A stretch of 64,000 bases of DNA from contig SUWH01000008.1 in assembly GCA_015061605.1 (NCBI GenBank), positions 38,614 to 102,613 of the forward strand. Reading direction: 5' to 3'. Below are positions 63,934 through 64,000 of this stretch, in pieces. The position numbers and the translations under genes were made by a program. Origin of the DNA: Lentisphaerota bacterium (lineage in GTDB: Bacteria; Verrucomicrobiota; Lentisphaeria; Victivallales; Victivallaceae). Positions within the stretch are counted from its first letter, which is position 1. Every line of letters begins with the position of its first letter. The notes under the pieces were generated by a model. The model saw only the letters and a program-made list of their open reading frames with translations, was not told where the DNA came from and did not search any database.

Positions 63934-64000
63934 TTCCTGTCCGAAGCAGTTGCACTCGAAACTGCCTGTTTCCAGTCGGCGGATGCAGTGCGAGGCAAGG

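Overview
The window looks like chromosomal DNA of an anaerobic, glycan-degrading bacterium of the PVC group, most likely Lentisphaerota (Victivallales-like). The evidence is two prepilin-like proteins with the FTLIELL(I/V)VIAIIA helix and a terminal DGH motif, set among secreted glycosidases with discoidin and NPCBM modules. A rubredoxin / superoxide reductase / flavodiiron set also points to an anaerobe. This assignment is inferred from gene content. I saw no rRNA, tRNA, transposase, prophage or CRISPR array.

Layout. 0-9 kb: a DUF362 ferredoxin-like/DUF2293 pair diverges from a Na+/proline symporter; then a sugar-acid block (mannonate-type SDR, 6-phosphogluconate dehydrogenase, LarA-family epimerase/racemase), a secreted nuclease behind a long palindrome, and a secreted nitroreductase. 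9-13.5 kb (minus): operon of prepilin, secreted GH71/99-like glycosidase and small secreted protein; the prepilin leader holds a 34-bp tandem duplication that breaks its frame. 13.5-23.5 kb (minus): a decamer-repeat four-helix-bundle gene that is also out of frame, an alanine symporter, and an operon of lacZ, a membrane protein and a nitrilase-GDPD fusion. 23.6-30.9 kb (plus): flippase-like protein, MetF/MetV-like protein, arginine-phosphatase-like protein, an RpiB-GlyA fusion, serS and a cation efflux protein. 31-39.5 kb (minus): a six-gene glycan operon (NagA-like, esterase, prepilin, large secreted glycosidase-like protein, small secreted protein, Gfo/Idh dehydrogenase) divergent from a GntR/LacI-type regulator. 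40.7-43 kb: a Fur/PerR-type regulator with its own operator, then superoxide reductase, flavodiiron protein and rubredoxin. 43-57.6 kb: housekeeping genes (wecA-like, SpoU methylase, YfgM-like, AICAR transformylase, tmk, holB), a three-gene TadE/G-like pilus cluster, an antiporter, leuCD and a DEAD-box helicase. 57.6-64 kb: a dispersed repeat, an operon of secreted paralogues (one fused to a pilin-like C-terminal domain), a flavin reductase, a Ser/Thr kinase, and part of a second, inverted repeat copy.

Three themes stand out. First, a gene order of prepilin, large secreted glycosidase-like protein and small secreted beta-sandwich-like protein occurs twice in separate operons, suggesting a pilin-coupled glycan-utilisation locus. 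Second, two genes contain repeats with unit lengths of 3n+1 (34 bp and 10 bp). In both, removing exactly one unit restores a longer, family-like reading frame, which suggests frame switching by repeat number. Third, promoters are very uniform: a TTGnnn box, 17 nt, and a -10 that is most often TATATT.
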